A stretch of DNA of 32,533 nt from Nonomuraea indica (GTDB taxonomy: Bacteria > Actinomycetota > Actinomycetes > Streptosporangiales > Streptosporangiaceae): positions 246,917 to 279,449 of the forward strand of contig NZ_KZ559470.1 in assembly GCF_002850745.1 (NCBI RefSeq), in the 5' to 3' direction. Position 1 is the stretch's first letter; the number at the start of each line of letters is the position of its first letter. The notes beneath the pieces were generated by a model. The model was not told where the DNA came from, ran no database searches, and was given only the letters and a program-made list of their open reading frames with translations. Positions 19,479 through 27,799 of the stretch are shown one piece after another. The position numbers and the translations under genes were made by a program.

Positions 19479-20068
19479 CAGCGGCTCCAGCCCATCGCCC
19501 GCGACCAGCGGGCGCCCGCGCCGACCGGGGCCGCGGCCTCGAGCTCGCTCAGCACGCGGTCGGCCACGTCGGTCAGGTCGGCGGCCACCTCCGGCGCCTG
19601 CGCGACCTCCTCCGGACGGGTCACCTCGGTCGGCACCAGGATGCCGCGCGCGCCGGCGGCCCTGGCGGCCTCCATGTCGCGGCCGATGTCGCCCACCACG
19701 ACGCAGTCGCGCGGGCTGACGTCCAGCACCGCCGCCGCCCTGATCACCAGGCCGGGGGCGGGTTTGCGGCAGGTGCAGCCGTCGGCGTCGTCGTGGACGC
19801 AGATCGCCCACGCGTCGAACGGTCCGAGCAGTTCCTCCACGCGGGCGTTGACCTGGTCCATGTCGTCGGGCGAGATGAGGCCCTTGGCCACGCCCGACTG
19901 GTTGGTGACGACGGCCACCGGAACGTCGGCCCTGCGCAGCCGCGCCAGCGCCTCGGCGGCTCCCGGCATGATCTCCACCCGGTCCGGGTCGCCGTTGTAC
20001 GGAACGTCCCTGATGAGGGTCCCGTCACGGTCGAACAGCACGGCACCGGGACGTCGTCGTTCGTACAC
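19475..20068 (-). CDS. gmhB: D-glycero-D-manno-heptose 1,7-bisphosphate 7-phosphatase (GmhB-like)
   Basis: HAD phosphatase that removes the 7-phosphate of heptose 1,7-bisphosphate, the third step to ADP-heptose; 197 aa, usual for GmhB. Motif I is LFDRDGTLIRDVPY with Asp13 and Asp15; motif II is VTNQSGVAKG; and the zinc loop CVHDDADGCTCRKPAPG supplies Cys90, His92, Cys98 and Cys100, diagnostic for GmhB against most other HAD enzymes. Histidinol-phosphate phosphatase shares this fold and zinc loop, so the heptose assignment rests partly on the neighbouring gmhA- and hldE-like genes. The GTG start is preceded by GGAGG at good spacing. It is the first gene of the minus-strand arm, divergent from the carbamoyltransferase operon. 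Confidence 0.87.
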   Translation of the reverse strand: MYERRRPGAVLFDRDGTLIRDVPYNGDPDRVEIMPGAAEALARLRRADVPVAVVTNQSGVAKGLISPDDMDQVNARVEELLGPFDAWAICVHDDADGCTCRKPAPGLVIRAAAVLDVSPRDCVVVGDIGRDMEAARAAGARGILVPTEVTRPEEVAQAPEVAADLTDVADRVLSELEAAAPVGAGARWSRAMGWSRW

Positions 20069-20263
20069 CTTCCACCTCCGCGAGGGCCTTGCGCGGCTCC
20101 GTCGAGCCGTCCGCCAGCTACCCGGCCGGGCACCCCGCAAACAACTACTTAGAGTGAACAAGGGCCGGTCCAGTAGCGTGTTTCCGCATGTCGGACGCAT
20201 GTGGGAGGTTTGAGAGCCGCTTCTCTCGGTAGCGCTTCTCCTACCCGTAGGGGGAGGAACCGG
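20069..20263. promoter_or_regulatory. Divergent control region of the heptose locus
   Basis: 195 bp between the GmhB-like and carbamoyltransferase starts, with no gene. On the plus strand TAGAGT (20150-20155) and TAGCGT (20174-20179) with an 18-bp spacer are a weak promoter candidate. Just after it, CGCATGT occurs twice (20185-20191, 20196-20202), 11 bp apart, one helical turn, and suggests a regulator site. Further down, GCTTCTC is repeated and a CCTAC-CC-GTAGG dyad lies next to the GGGGGAGGA ribosome-binding site. All roles are inferred. Confidence 0.45.
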
Positions 20264-21895
20264 ATGAGATTTCTCGGCATCAACGCGATCTTCCACGACC
20301 CCGCCGCCGCCCTGGTGGCCGACGGGCAGGTCGTGGCCGCCGCGGAGGAGGAACGGTTCAGCCGCCGCAAGCACGGCAAGCGGCCGCTGCCCTTCTCCGC
20401 CTGGGAACTGCCCGAGCAGGCGGCGGCCTGGTGCCTGCGCCAGGCGGGCCTCGACCCCGAGGACATCGACGCGGTCGCCTACTCCTACGACCCGGCCCTG
20501 GTCCGGCAGCGGCCCGACGGCGACTGGGAGGACCTGCGCACGACGTACGCGGTGCGCGCCCCCCTGTTCCTGGCCACGGCGCTGCCCGGCCTGGACCCGG
20601 CCCGGGTGCGGTTCGTGCCGCACCACGTCGCGCACGCCGCCTCGGCGGGGCTGGCCTCGCCCTTCCGGGACTGCGCGGTGCTGGTGTGCGACGGTCGCGG
20701 CGAGAACGTCTCCCACCTGGCGGGGCGCTACCGCGACGGCGAGCTGGAGGTGCTGGCGGCGCAGGAGCTGCCGCACTCCCTCGGCCTGATGTACGAGGAC
20801 GTGACCGAGCACCTGGGGTTCCTGCGCTCCAGCGACGAGTACAAGGTGATGGCGCTGGCCTCCTACGGCCGGCCCCGGCACCTGGAGTCGCTGCGCGAGC
20901 TGATCTTCACCACGCCGGACGGCGGGTTCCGCGTCGAGCCGATCGACTGGAACGGCTACGCCAAGGCCCTGGCCAAGGGACAGCCGTGGACGGACGACCA
21001 CGCCGACCTGGCGGCCAGCGTGCAGGCGCGGCTGGAGGAGGTGCTGCTGGAGCTGGTCCGGTGGCTGCACGAGCGGACCGGCGAGCGGCGGCTCGCGCTG
21101 GCGGGCGGGGTGGCGCTCAACTGCGTCGCCAACACGCGTCTGCTGGCCGAGGGGCCGTTCGAGGAGGTGTGGGTGCAGCCCGCGGCGGGCGACTCGGGCA
21201 CCGCGCTGGGCGGCGCGCTGCACCTGGCGCAGGCCCACGGCGACCGGCCCGCGCCGATGCCGGGCGCCGACCTCGGGCGCGGCTTCACCGACGAGGAGCT
21301 GGGCGCCTGGCTGGACGTGGCGCGGGTGCCCCACACCCGGCCCGCCGACCTGGCGGGGGCGGTCGCCGCCGAGCTCGCCGCCGACCGGATCGTGGCCTGG
21401 TTCCAGGGCCGTTCGGAGTACGGCCCGCGGGCGCTCGGCCGCCGGTCGCTGCTCGCCCATCCGGGGCACGCCCGCAACACCGAGCGGCTCAACGACGTCA
21501 AGGGACGCGAGCAGTTCCGGCCGATCGCGCCGATGGTGCTCGCCTCCCGGGCCGCGGAGATCTTCGGCCGGGGGCCGCTGCCGTCGCCGTACATGCTGTT
21601 CGTGCACGACGTGCGCCCGGACTGGCGGGCGCGCGTCCCCGCGGTCGTGCACGTGGACGGCACCGCGCGCGTCCAGACCGTCGATCCGGGGGCGGATCCG
21701 CTGCTGGCCGGGGTGCTGGCCGCGTTCGAGGCGCGGACGGGACTGCCGGTGCTGGTCAACACGAGCCTCAACACCGCGGGACGGCCGATGGTGGACGACC
21801 CGCGCGACGCCCTGGAGTGCTTCGGCTCCTCGCCGGTGGACGTGCTGGCCCTCGGGCCGTACCTGGTGCGGCGGCGGGAGGTGTTCGGCTCGTGA
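20264..21895 (+). CDS. O-carbamoyltransferase, NodU/CmcH/TobZ family
   Basis: Transfers a carbamoyl group from carbamoyl phosphate, via carbamoyl-adenylate, to a sugar hydroxyl; 543 aa, full length. The N-terminal Kae1-like domain starts MRFLGINAIFHDPAAALV and contains the metal-binding HHVAHAASAG with His120, His121 and His124, then DGRGEN. The C-terminal YrdC-like domain includes FQGRSEYGPRALGRRSLLA and LVNTSLNTAG, both family signatures. First gene of the plus-strand arm, with a strong GGGGGAGGA ribosome-binding site. A carbamoyltransferase among heptose genes parallels WapO of Pseudomonas, which carbamoylates O-7 of an LPS-core heptose, so a heptose acceptor is the leading guess. Confidence 0.9.
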   Translation: MRFLGINAIFHDPAAALVADGQVVAAAEEERFSRRKHGKRPLPFSAWELPEQAAAWCLRQAGLDPEDIDAVAYSYDPALVRQRPDGDWEDLRTTYAVRAPLFLATALPGLDPARVRFVPHHVAHAASAGLASPFRDCAVLVCDGRGENVSHLAGRYRDGELEVLAAQELPHSLGLMYEDVTEHLGFLRSSDEYKVMALASYGRPRHLESLRELIFTTPDGGFRVEPIDWNGYAKALAKGQPWTDDHADLAASVQARLEEVLLELVRWLHERTGERRLALAGGVALNCVANTRLLAEGPFEEVWVQPAAGDSGTALGGALHLAQAHGDRPAPMPGADLGRGFTDEELGAWLDVARVPHTRPADLAGAVAAELAADRIVAWFQGRSEYGPRALGRRSLLAHPGHARNTERLNDVKGREQFRPIAPMVLASRAAEIFGRGPLPSPYMLFVHDVRPDWRARVPAVVHVDGTARVQTVDPGADPLLAGVLAAFEARTGLPVLVNTSLNTAGRPMVDDPRDALECFGSSPVDVLALGPYLVRRREVFGS

Positions 21896-23046
21896 GCGAC
21901 GGGTTGATCAACGGACTGGTCACCGTGGTGATCCCCACGGTCGGCCGGCCGTCGCTGCGGGCGACGCTCGCGGCCCTGGGCAGCGACGTGCCGGTCGTCG
22001 TGGCCGACGACCGGCCGCCGGGCCGGCCGGAGGGGCGGCCGCCGCTGGACGTGCCCGGGCACGTGCGCGTGGTCCGGTCCGGGGGACGGGGGCCGGCCGC
22101 GGCGCGCAACGCGGGCTGGCGGGCGGCCGGCACGCCGTGGGTGGCGTTCCTGGACGACGACGTGGTGCCCGCCCCCGGCTGGTACGAGGCGCTGCGCGCG
22201 GACCTCGCGGGGCTGCCGGAGGAGGTGGCGGGCAGCCAGGGGCGGATCGAGGTGCCGCTGCCCGCGGGACGCCGGCCCACCGACGCCGAGCGGAACACGG
22301 CCGGGCTGGCGGAGGCGGAGTGGATCACCGCCGACATCGCCTACCGGCGGGCGGCGCTGGAGGAGGCGGGCGGGTTCGACGAGCGCTTCCCCCGGGCCTA
22401 CCGGGAGGACGCCGACCTGGCGCTGCGGGTCAGGGCGGCGGGGCGGCGGCTGGTGCGCGGGGAGCGGGTCAGCGTGCATCCGGTGCGCGACGACGGGTTC
22501 TGGGCGAGCGTGCGTCTCCAGCGGGGCAACGCCGACGACGCGCTGATGCGGCGCCTGCACGGGCCGGCCTGGCGGGAGGCCATCGGCGGCGGCCGGGGCA
22601 GGCTGCGGCGGCACGCCGTCACGAGCGGCCTCGCGCTCGCCGCGGCGGCCCTCGGCCTGACGTCCCTGCTGCGCTCGCGCCGCGCACCGCGGGCTCCCCT
22701 CGCGCCGGGAGCCCTCCGGAAGCCGGGAGCCCTCCGGAAGCCGGGAGCCTTCCGACGGCCAGGGAACTTCGGGACGACGGGAGCCTTCCGACGGCCAGGG
22801 AGCTTGGGGACGACGGGAGCCTTCCGACGGCCGGGGGGCTTGGGGAGGACGGGGTCGCTTCTGTGGTGGGCGGCGGTGCTCGCCGGGGCCGGATGGGCGG
22901 CGCTGACCGCCGAGTTCGCCTGGGCGCGCATCGCGCCCGGCCCGCGCACACCCCGCGAGCTGCTGCGGATGGCCGTCACCAGCGTGCTGATCCCGCCGGT
23001 CGCCTGCGCGCACCGGCTGCGCGGCGAATGGGAGGTACGGCGATGA
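21892..23046 (+). CDS. Family 2 glycosyltransferase with repeat linker and membrane tail
   Basis: 384 aa. Residues about 8-230 form a GT-A catalytic domain: VTVVIPTVGRPSLRATL, the metal-binding FLDDDVVPAPGW (Asp88-90), then GGFDERFPRAYREDADLALR with the ED motif. After a hydrophobic segment (about 245-260) comes an Arg/Pro/Gly-rich linker made of tandem repeats, then a second hydrophobic segment (LLWWAAVLAGAGWAALTAEF). The enzyme is thus probably held on the inner membrane face. The GTG start overlaps the carbamoyltransferase stop by four bases and its stop overlaps the next gene by four. Sugar and acceptor are unknown. Confidence 0.85.
   Translation: MSDGLINGLVTVVIPTVGRPSLRATLAALGSDVPVVVADDRPPGRPEGRPPLDVPGHVRVVRSGGRGPAAARNAGWRAAGTPWVAFLDDDVVPAPGWYEALRADLAGLPEEVAGSQGRIEVPLPAGRRPTDAERNTAGLAEAEWITADIAYRRAALEEAGGFDERFPRAYREDADLALRVRAAGRRLVRGERVSVHPVRDDGFWASVRLQRGNADDALMRRLHGPAWREAIGGGRGRLRRHAVTSGLALAAAALGLTSLLRSRRAPRAPLAPGALRKPGALRKPGAFRRPGNFGTTGAFRRPGSLGTTGAFRRPGGLGRTGSLLWWAAVLAGAGWAALTAEFAWARIAPGPRTPRELLRMAVTSVLIPPVACAHRLRGEWEVRR
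22707..22851 (+). repeat. In-frame tandem repeats in the GT2 gene (18 bp x3, 36 bp x3)
   Basis: Three 18-bp units (22707-22724, 22725-22742 identical; 22743-22760 diverged) run into three 36-bp units (22744-22779, 22780-22815, 22816-22851). All lengths are multiples of three, so the frame is kept. They encode GALRKP units and GAFRRPG-x-x-GTT units, a basic flexible linker between two membrane segments. Such arrays change length easily between strains. Confidence 0.9.
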
Positions 23047-24053
23047 GCGGCCGGGGGCGGGTGCTGGTGGCGCGGCTGGACGACGCCGGGGACGTGCTGC
23101 TGGCCGGCCCGGCCGTGCGGGCCGTCGCCGCGCACGCGCGCGAGGTGACGATGCTGGCCGGCCCCCACGGCAGGGCCGCGGCCGAGCTGCTGCCCGGCGT
23201 GGACCGGGTGGTCGTGTGGCGGGCCCCGTGGATCGCCCACCCGGCGCCGCCCGTGTCGGCCGACGCCGTCGCCGGTCTGGTCGCCGAGCTGGCCGGGATC
23301 GACGAGGCGGTGATCCTCACCTCGTTCCACCAGTCGGCGCTGCCGCTGGCGCTGCTGCTGCGGCTGGCCGGGGTCGGCCGGATCTCCGCGATCAGCAACG
23401 ACTACCCGGGCTCGCTGCTGGACGTGCGGCACGTCGTAGACGAGGACGTGGACGTGCCGGAGCCCGAACGGATGCTGGCCCTGGCCGTGGCCGCCGGGTT
23501 CGAGCCGCCGCCGGGCGACGACGGCGGGCTCGCCGTGCGCCGGCCGCTGCCGGACGTCGCCCGGTTCGGCCTGGCGGGCGGACCGTACGTGGTCGTGCAC
23601 CCCGGGGCGTCGGCTCCGGCGCGGACGTGGCCCGCCGAACGCCACCGGCAGGCCGTCCGCGAGCTGGCCGACGACGGGCACCGCGTGGCCGTGACCGGCA
23701 CGGAGCGGGAGCTGACCGCGTTCGTCGCCGGCGAGGCCGGCCTCGACCTGGGCGGGCTGACCACGCTCGCCGAGCTGGCCGCGCTCGTCGAGGGCGCCGG
23801 GGTGCTCGTGTCCGGTAACACCGGCCCGGCCCACCTGGCCGCCGCGGTCGGCACGCCGGTCGTGAGCCTGTTCGCCCCGGTCGTCCCGGCCGCCCGGTGG
23901 GCCCCGTACCGGGTGCCCACCGTGCTGCTCGGCGACCAGGACGCGCCGTGCCGCGGGTCCCGGGCCCGCCTGTGCCCGGTGGCCGGTCACCCGTGCCTGG
24001 CGCGGGTCACCAGCGAGCAGGTCGTCAAGGCTGTGAGGGAGCTGGTCCCGTGA
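23043..24053 (+). CDS. GT9 glycosyltransferase (heptosyltransferase-like), first copy
   Basis: 336 aa, GT-B fold. The N-terminus VLVARLDDAGDVLLAGPAVR matches the acceptor side of GT9 enzymes, which transfer heptose from ADP-heptose. The donor side shows VVVHPGASAPARTWP and the hallmark VSGNTGPAHLAAAVGTPVV. The C-terminus has three cysteines in APCRGSRARLCPVAGHPC, a pattern I associate with a GT9 subgroup. With gmhA- and hldE-like genes two steps downstream, ADP-heptose is the natural donor. GT9 enzymes are typical of LPS-core assembly, so the acceptor here must be something else. It overlaps both neighbours by four bases. Confidence 0.87.
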   Translation: MSGRGRVLVARLDDAGDVLLAGPAVRAVAAHAREVTMLAGPHGRAAAELLPGVDRVVVWRAPWIAHPAPPVSADAVAGLVAELAGIDEAVILTSFHQSALPLALLLRLAGVGRISAISNDYPGSLLDVRHVVDEDVDVPEPERMLALAVAAGFEPPPGDDGGLAVRRPLPDVARFGLAGGPYVVVHPGASAPARTWPAERHRQAVRELADDGHRVAVTGTERELTAFVAGEAGLDLGGLTTLAELAALVEGAGVLVSGNTGPAHLAAAVGTPVVSLFAPVVPAARWAPYRVPTVLLGDQDAPCRGSRARLCPVAGHPCLARVTSEQVVKAVRELVP

Positions 24054-25246
24054 AGATCGCGCTGATCTCCGAACACGCCGACCCGCTGGCCGCGATCGGC
24101 GGCGTCGACGCGGGCGGGCAGAACGTCCACGTCGCGGCGCTGGCCGCCTCGCTCGCGGCGCGCGGGCACACCGTCGTCGTGCACACCCGGCGGTGGGACC
24201 CCGGCCGGCCCCGCGCGGTCGCCCTGGCTCCCGGGGTGACCGTCGACTACGTCGAGGCCGGACCGGTCGCACCGGTGCCGAAGGACGAGCTGCCGCCGTA
24301 CATGCCGGAGTTCACCGAACGGCTGGCCGCGCGGTGGGCGGCGGACCGGCCCGACGTCGTGCACGCGCACTTCTGGATGAGCGGCCAGGCGGCGCTGCTC
24401 GCCCGCGGCGGCGTGCCCATGGTGCAGACGTTCCACGCGCTCGGCACCGTCAAGCGGCGCTGGCAGGGCCGGGCCGACACCAGCCCGCCGCACCGCGTGG
24501 AGACCGAGCGGCAGATCGGCGGGCGCGCCGACGCGGTGCTGGCGACCTGCGGCGACGAGGTCGCCGAGCTGCGCGCGATGGGGGTGCCCGAGGAACGCGT
24601 CGCGGTCGTGCCGTGCGGGGTGGACCTCGGGATGTTCCGGCCGGACGGGCCGGTCGCGCCGCGCCCGGGCGGCGCGCGGTCGCCGCTGGTGCTGAGCATC
24701 GGCCGGCTGGTGCCGCGCAAGGGCGTGGACACGGTCGTCCAGGCGCTGCGCGCGGTGCCGGACGCCGAGCTGGTGGTCGCCGGCGGCAGCCCGGACGACG
24801 ACGAGGCGGTCCGGCTGCGCGAGCTGGCCGCCGGGTGCGGGGTGGCCGGCCGGGTCCGGATCGTGGGCAGCGTGCCGCGCGACCAGGTGCCGGCGCTCAT
24901 GCGGGCCGCCGACGTGGTGGTGACCGTGCCGTGGTACGAGCCGTTCGGCATGGTGCCGGTCGAGGCGATGGCCTGCGGCGTGCCGGTCGTCGCCTCCGCC
25001 GTCGGCGGGCACCTGGACACGGTGGCCGGCTGCGGCGTGCTGGTGCCGCCGCGCCGGCCCCGCGCGCTGGCGCGGGCGCTGCGCGAGCTGCTGGACGATC
25101 CGGCCAGGCGCCGCGAGCTGGGCGCCGCCGGCACCCGCCGGGCCCGGGAGAGGTACGGCTGGCCGCGCGTGGCCGAGCAGACCGAGGCCGTGTACACGCA
25201 GGTGATCGACGGCAAGCTGTGCCGCCTCGCCGCGCTGGGAGGGTAG
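24050..25246 (+). CDS. GT4 glycosyltransferase
   Basis: 398 aa, usual length. The N-terminal acceptor domain has VKIALISEHADPLAAIGGVDAG with the glycine-rich loop and VVHAHFWMSGQAALL. The donor domain has LSIGRLVPRKGVDTVV and a good EX7E motif, EPFGMVPVEA. The pattern resembles retaining GT4 enzymes such as those related to MshA or sucrose-phosphate synthase; donor and acceptor are not predictable. The GTG start overlaps the GT9 stop by four bases; the GmhA-like gene starts two bases after its stop. Likely role: adding a sugar to the heptose-containing glycan. Confidence 0.88.
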   Translation: MKIALISEHADPLAAIGGVDAGGQNVHVAALAASLAARGHTVVVHTRRWDPGRPRAVALAPGVTVDYVEAGPVAPVPKDELPPYMPEFTERLAARWAADRPDVVHAHFWMSGQAALLARGGVPMVQTFHALGTVKRRWQGRADTSPPHRVETERQIGGRADAVLATCGDEVAELRAMGVPEERVAVVPCGVDLGMFRPDGPVAPRPGGARSPLVLSIGRLVPRKGVDTVVQALRAVPDAELVVAGGSPDDDEAVRLRELAAGCGVAGRVRIVGSVPRDQVPALMRAADVVVTVPWYEPFGMVPVEAMACGVPVVASAVGGHLDTVAGCGVLVPPRRPRALARALRELLDDPARRRELGAAGTRRARERYGWPRVAEQTEAVYTQVIDGKLCRLAALGG

Positions 25247-25248
25247 CC

Positions 25249-25797
25249 ATGGACGCTCATCTGGACAAGCTGCGCACCGCCCTGACCCGGGTCGACGACC
25301 ACGCGGCCGTCGTGCGCGCCTGGGGCGGCAAGCTGGCCGGCATCCTGGGCTCCGGAGGCAGGCTGCTGGCCTGCGGCAACGGGGGTTCGGCGGCGGAGGC
25401 CCAGCATCTGACGGCCGAACTGGTCGGCAGGTTCCGGGACGACCGCCGGCCGTACGCGGCGATCGCGCTGCACGCCGACACCTCCGCGATGACCGCGATC
25501 TGCAACGACTACGGCGCCGAGGAGGTCTACGCCCGGCAGGTGCGGGCGCACGGCCGGGAGGGCGACGTGCTGATGTGCCTGTCGACCAGCGGCCGAAGCG
25601 GCAACGTGCTCGCCGCGGCGCGGGCCGCCCGCGCGTGCGGGCTGCTCGCCTGGGGGCTGACCGGCCCGGCGCCGAACCCGCTGGCCGGCCTGTGCGACGA
25701 GGTGGTCGCCGTGCCGGCCGAGGAGTGCGCCACGGTGCAGGAGGTGCACCTGGCACTGGTCCACCTGCTGTGCGACGCGGTCGAGGAGGCGCTGTGA
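25249..25797 (+). CDS. gmhA: Sedoheptulose 7-phosphate isomerase (GmhA-like)
   Basis: Converts sedoheptulose 7-phosphate to D-glycero-D-manno-heptose 7-phosphate, the first step to ADP-heptose; 182 aa, SIS fold. Phosphate-binding segments are CGNGGSAAEAQHLTAELVG and LSTSGRSGNVL. Glu57, and Gln164 and His172 eight residues apart in QEVHLALVH, match the catalytic Glu65 and the Gln172/His180 pair of E. coli GmhA. This residue match argues against DiaA-like or other SIS proteins. ATG start with a GGGAGGG ribosome-binding site; its stop overlaps the HldE-like start by four bases. Confidence 0.92.
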   Translation: MDAHLDKLRTALTRVDDHAAVVRAWGGKLAGILGSGGRLLACGNGGSAAEAQHLTAELVGRFRDDRRPYAAIALHADTSAMTAICNDYGAEEVYARQVRAHGREGDVLMCLSTSGRSGNVLAAARAARACGLLAWGLTGPAPNPLAGLCDEVVAVPAEECATVQEVHLALVHLLCDAVEEAL

Positions 25798-27128
25798 CGG
25801 GGCCGCTCGTGGTGATCGGGGACACGCTGCTGGACGTGGACGTCGAGGGCGGCAGCGAACGGCTGTGCCCGGACGCCCCCGTCCCGGTGGTGGACGTCGA
25901 GGCGGAGCGGGCACGTCCCGGCGGCGCCGGGCTGGCGGCGCTGCTGGCCGCCCGCGACGGCGCCGAGGTGGTTCTGGTGACCGCCCTCGGCGACGACCCG
26001 GCGGGCCAGCGACTGTGCGGGCTGCTGGCCGGCGAGGTGGACCTGGCGCGGCTGCCGCTGCGCGGCGGCACCGTGCGCAAGACGCGGGTCCGGGCCAGGG
26101 GTCAGACGCTGGTCCGGATCGACGCCGGGGACGGCCGGGCCGGCTACGCACCCGGCGCGGAGGCGGCCGCGGCGATCCGGCGGGCCGGCGCCGTGCTGGT
26201 GTCGGACTACGGCCGGGGCGTGGCGCGGGTGGCCCGCGAGCTGCTGCGGGGCGTGCGGGTGCCGGTCGTGTGGGACCCGCACCCCCGCGGCGAGGAACCG
26301 GTGCCGGGCTGCGCGCTGCTGACGCCGAGCGAGGCCGAGGCGCGGCGGCTGTGCGACGGCCCGTACGAGAGCGCCGACCAGGCGGCCCGCCGCCTGCTGC
26401 GGTCGCTGCGCGCGCACGCGGTGGCCGTCACGCTCGGCGTTCGGGGCGCGACCCTGGCCCGGGAGGGCGGGGCGCTGACGCACGTGCCGGCGCCGGTGTC
26501 GGCGTCCGGGCAGGACGTGTGCGGGGCCGGGGACCGGTTCGCCGGGGCCGCGGCGCTCGCCCTGCGCGACGGAGCGGACGTGGAGGAGGCGGTCACGGTC
26601 GGGGTGGGCGAGGCGTCCCGGTTCGTGGAACGCGGCGGCGCCGCGGCCGTCCGGATCGCCGAGCAGGAGCTCGGCGACCGGCCGCGGACCGCGCTGGAGG
26701 TGGCCGAGCTGACCCGGGCGCGCGGCGGGCGGCTCATCGCCACCGGCGGCTGTTTCGACCTGCTGCACGCCGGGCACGTGAGCCTCCTGCGCCGGGCGCG
26801 CGCCCTCGGCGACGCGCTGGTGGTGTGCGTCAACTCCGACGACTCGGTGCGCCGGCTCAAGGGCCCCACCCGGCCGATCGTGGACGTCCGCGACCGGGTC
26901 GAGGTGCTCAGGGCGCTGGCGTGCGTGGACGCCGTGCTGGTGTTCGACGAGGACACCCCGGCCGCGGCGATCGAGGCGCTGCGCCCCGACGTGTGGGTGA
27001 AGGGCGGCGACTACGAGGGCGGCGTGCTGCCCGAATCGGAGGTGCTCGACAGGCTCGGCGCCGAGACCGTGGTGCTCAGCAGCCTGCCGGGCCGATCGAC
27101 GACCAATCTCATCAGGGAGATCAGATGA
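25794..27128 (+). CDS. hldE: Bifunctional heptose 7-phosphate kinase / heptose 1-phosphate adenylyltransferase (HldE-like)
   Basis: Carries out steps two and four of ADP-heptose synthesis: phosphorylation at C-1 and, after GmhB, transfer of AMP. 444 aa (E. coli 477). Residues about 1-300 are a PfkB-type kinase with CPDAPVPVVDVE, the substrate loop RPGGAG and catalytic Asp247 in CGAGDRFAG. Residues about 315-444 are a nucleotidyltransferase with GGCFDLLHAGHVSLL (His325/His328 of the HxGH motif), VNSDDSVRRLKGPTRP, VKGGDY and a C-terminal STTNLI. This two-domain layout is that of Gram-negative HldE, with ADP rather than GDP as expected product. Overlaps both neighbours by four bases. Confidence 0.94.
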   Translation: MTGPLVVIGDTLLDVDVEGGSERLCPDAPVPVVDVEAERARPGGAGLAALLAARDGAEVVLVTALGDDPAGQRLCGLLAGEVDLARLPLRGGTVRKTRVRARGQTLVRIDAGDGRAGYAPGAEAAAAIRRAGAVLVSDYGRGVARVARELLRGVRVPVVWDPHPRGEEPVPGCALLTPSEAEARRLCDGPYESADQAARRLLRSLRAHAVAVTLGVRGATLAREGGALTHVPAPVSASGQDVCGAGDRFAGAAALALRDGADVEEAVTVGVGEASRFVERGGAAAVRIAEQELGDRPRTALEVAELTRARGGRLIATGGCFDLLHAGHVSLLRRARALGDALVVCVNSDDSVRRLKGPTRPIVDVRDRVEVLRALACVDAVLVFDEDTPAAAIEALRPDVWVKGGDYEGGVLPESEVLDRLGAETVVLSSLPGRSTTNLIREIR

Positions 27129-27799
27129 ACGTGTTGATCACTGGAGGCTCGTCCGGGCTCGGCCTGGCCACGGTCGAGGCCGTGCGCAAGGAGGGCTGGC
27201 GGCCGCTCGTCGTGGACGCGCGCGCCCCCGGACAGGACATCGAGCACGTGGTGGCGGACCTGGCCGACCGCGGGCAGGCCGAGCGGGCCGTGCGGGAGCT
27301 GGCGGAGCGGGCCGGCGGGCTCGACGGGGTCGTCACGGCGGCGGGCATCGACGCCTGCGGCCGGCTGGACGAGGTGCCGGCCGCAGACTGGGATCGTGTC
27401 GTCATGGTCAACCTGCTGGGCACGGCCTCGGTGGTGCGGGCGGCGCTGCCGTACCTGAAGCGGACCCGCGGCACGGTGGTCACCTGCGCCTCGACGCTGG
27501 GGCTGCGCCCGCTGAGCGACGCGACGGCCTACTGCGCGTCGAAGTTCGGCGTGGTCGGGTTCACCCGGGCGCTGGCCGTGGAGACCCGCGGCGAGGTCGG
27601 GGTGACGCTGCTGATCCCCGGCGGGATGCGGACGGCCTTCTTCGACGGCCGGCCCGAGCAGTACAAGCCGGGCCCCGAGGCGGGCCTGAACGACCCCGCC
27701 GACGTGGCGCGGACCGTGGTGTTCGCGCTCAGCCAGCCGCCCGGCTGCGAGGTCAGGGAACTCGTCGTCTGCCCCTCGACGGAGACGTCATGGCCCTAG
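27125..27799 (+). CDS. Short-chain dehydrogenase/reductase
   Basis: 224 aa, classical SDR. The nucleotide-binding loop is TGGSSGLG near the N-terminus, VTAAGID replaces the NAG motif, the catalytic Ser lies in CASTLG, and Tyr/Lys in AYCASKFG. The ending is Pro/Ser-rich and short. An intact active site points to an oxidoreductase acting on a sugar or nucleotide sugar made by the cluster, for example oxidising or reducing a keto group of ADP-heptose; the substrate is not readable from sequence. The start overlaps the HldE-like stop by four bases, and its 3' end overlaps the next gene by ten. Confidence 0.87.
   Translation: MNVLITGGSSGLGLATVEAVRKEGWRPLVVDARAPGQDIEHVVADLADRGQAERAVRELAERAGGLDGVVTAAGIDACGRLDEVPAADWDRVVMVNLLGTASVVRAALPYLKRTRGTVVTCASTLGLRPLSDATAYCASKFGVVGFTRALAVETRGEVGVTLLIPGGMRTAFFDGRPEQYKPGPEAGLNDPADVARTVVFALSQPPGCEVRELVVCPSTETSWP

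Noticed and set aside
20431..21891. Upstream extension of the GT2 reading frame through the carbamoyltransferase gene
   Set aside because: The extension is Arg/Ala/Gly-rich and overlaps a full-length carbamoyltransferase. The GT2 domain starts cleanly at the GTG at 21892 with a 4-base overlap, so no fusion is supported.
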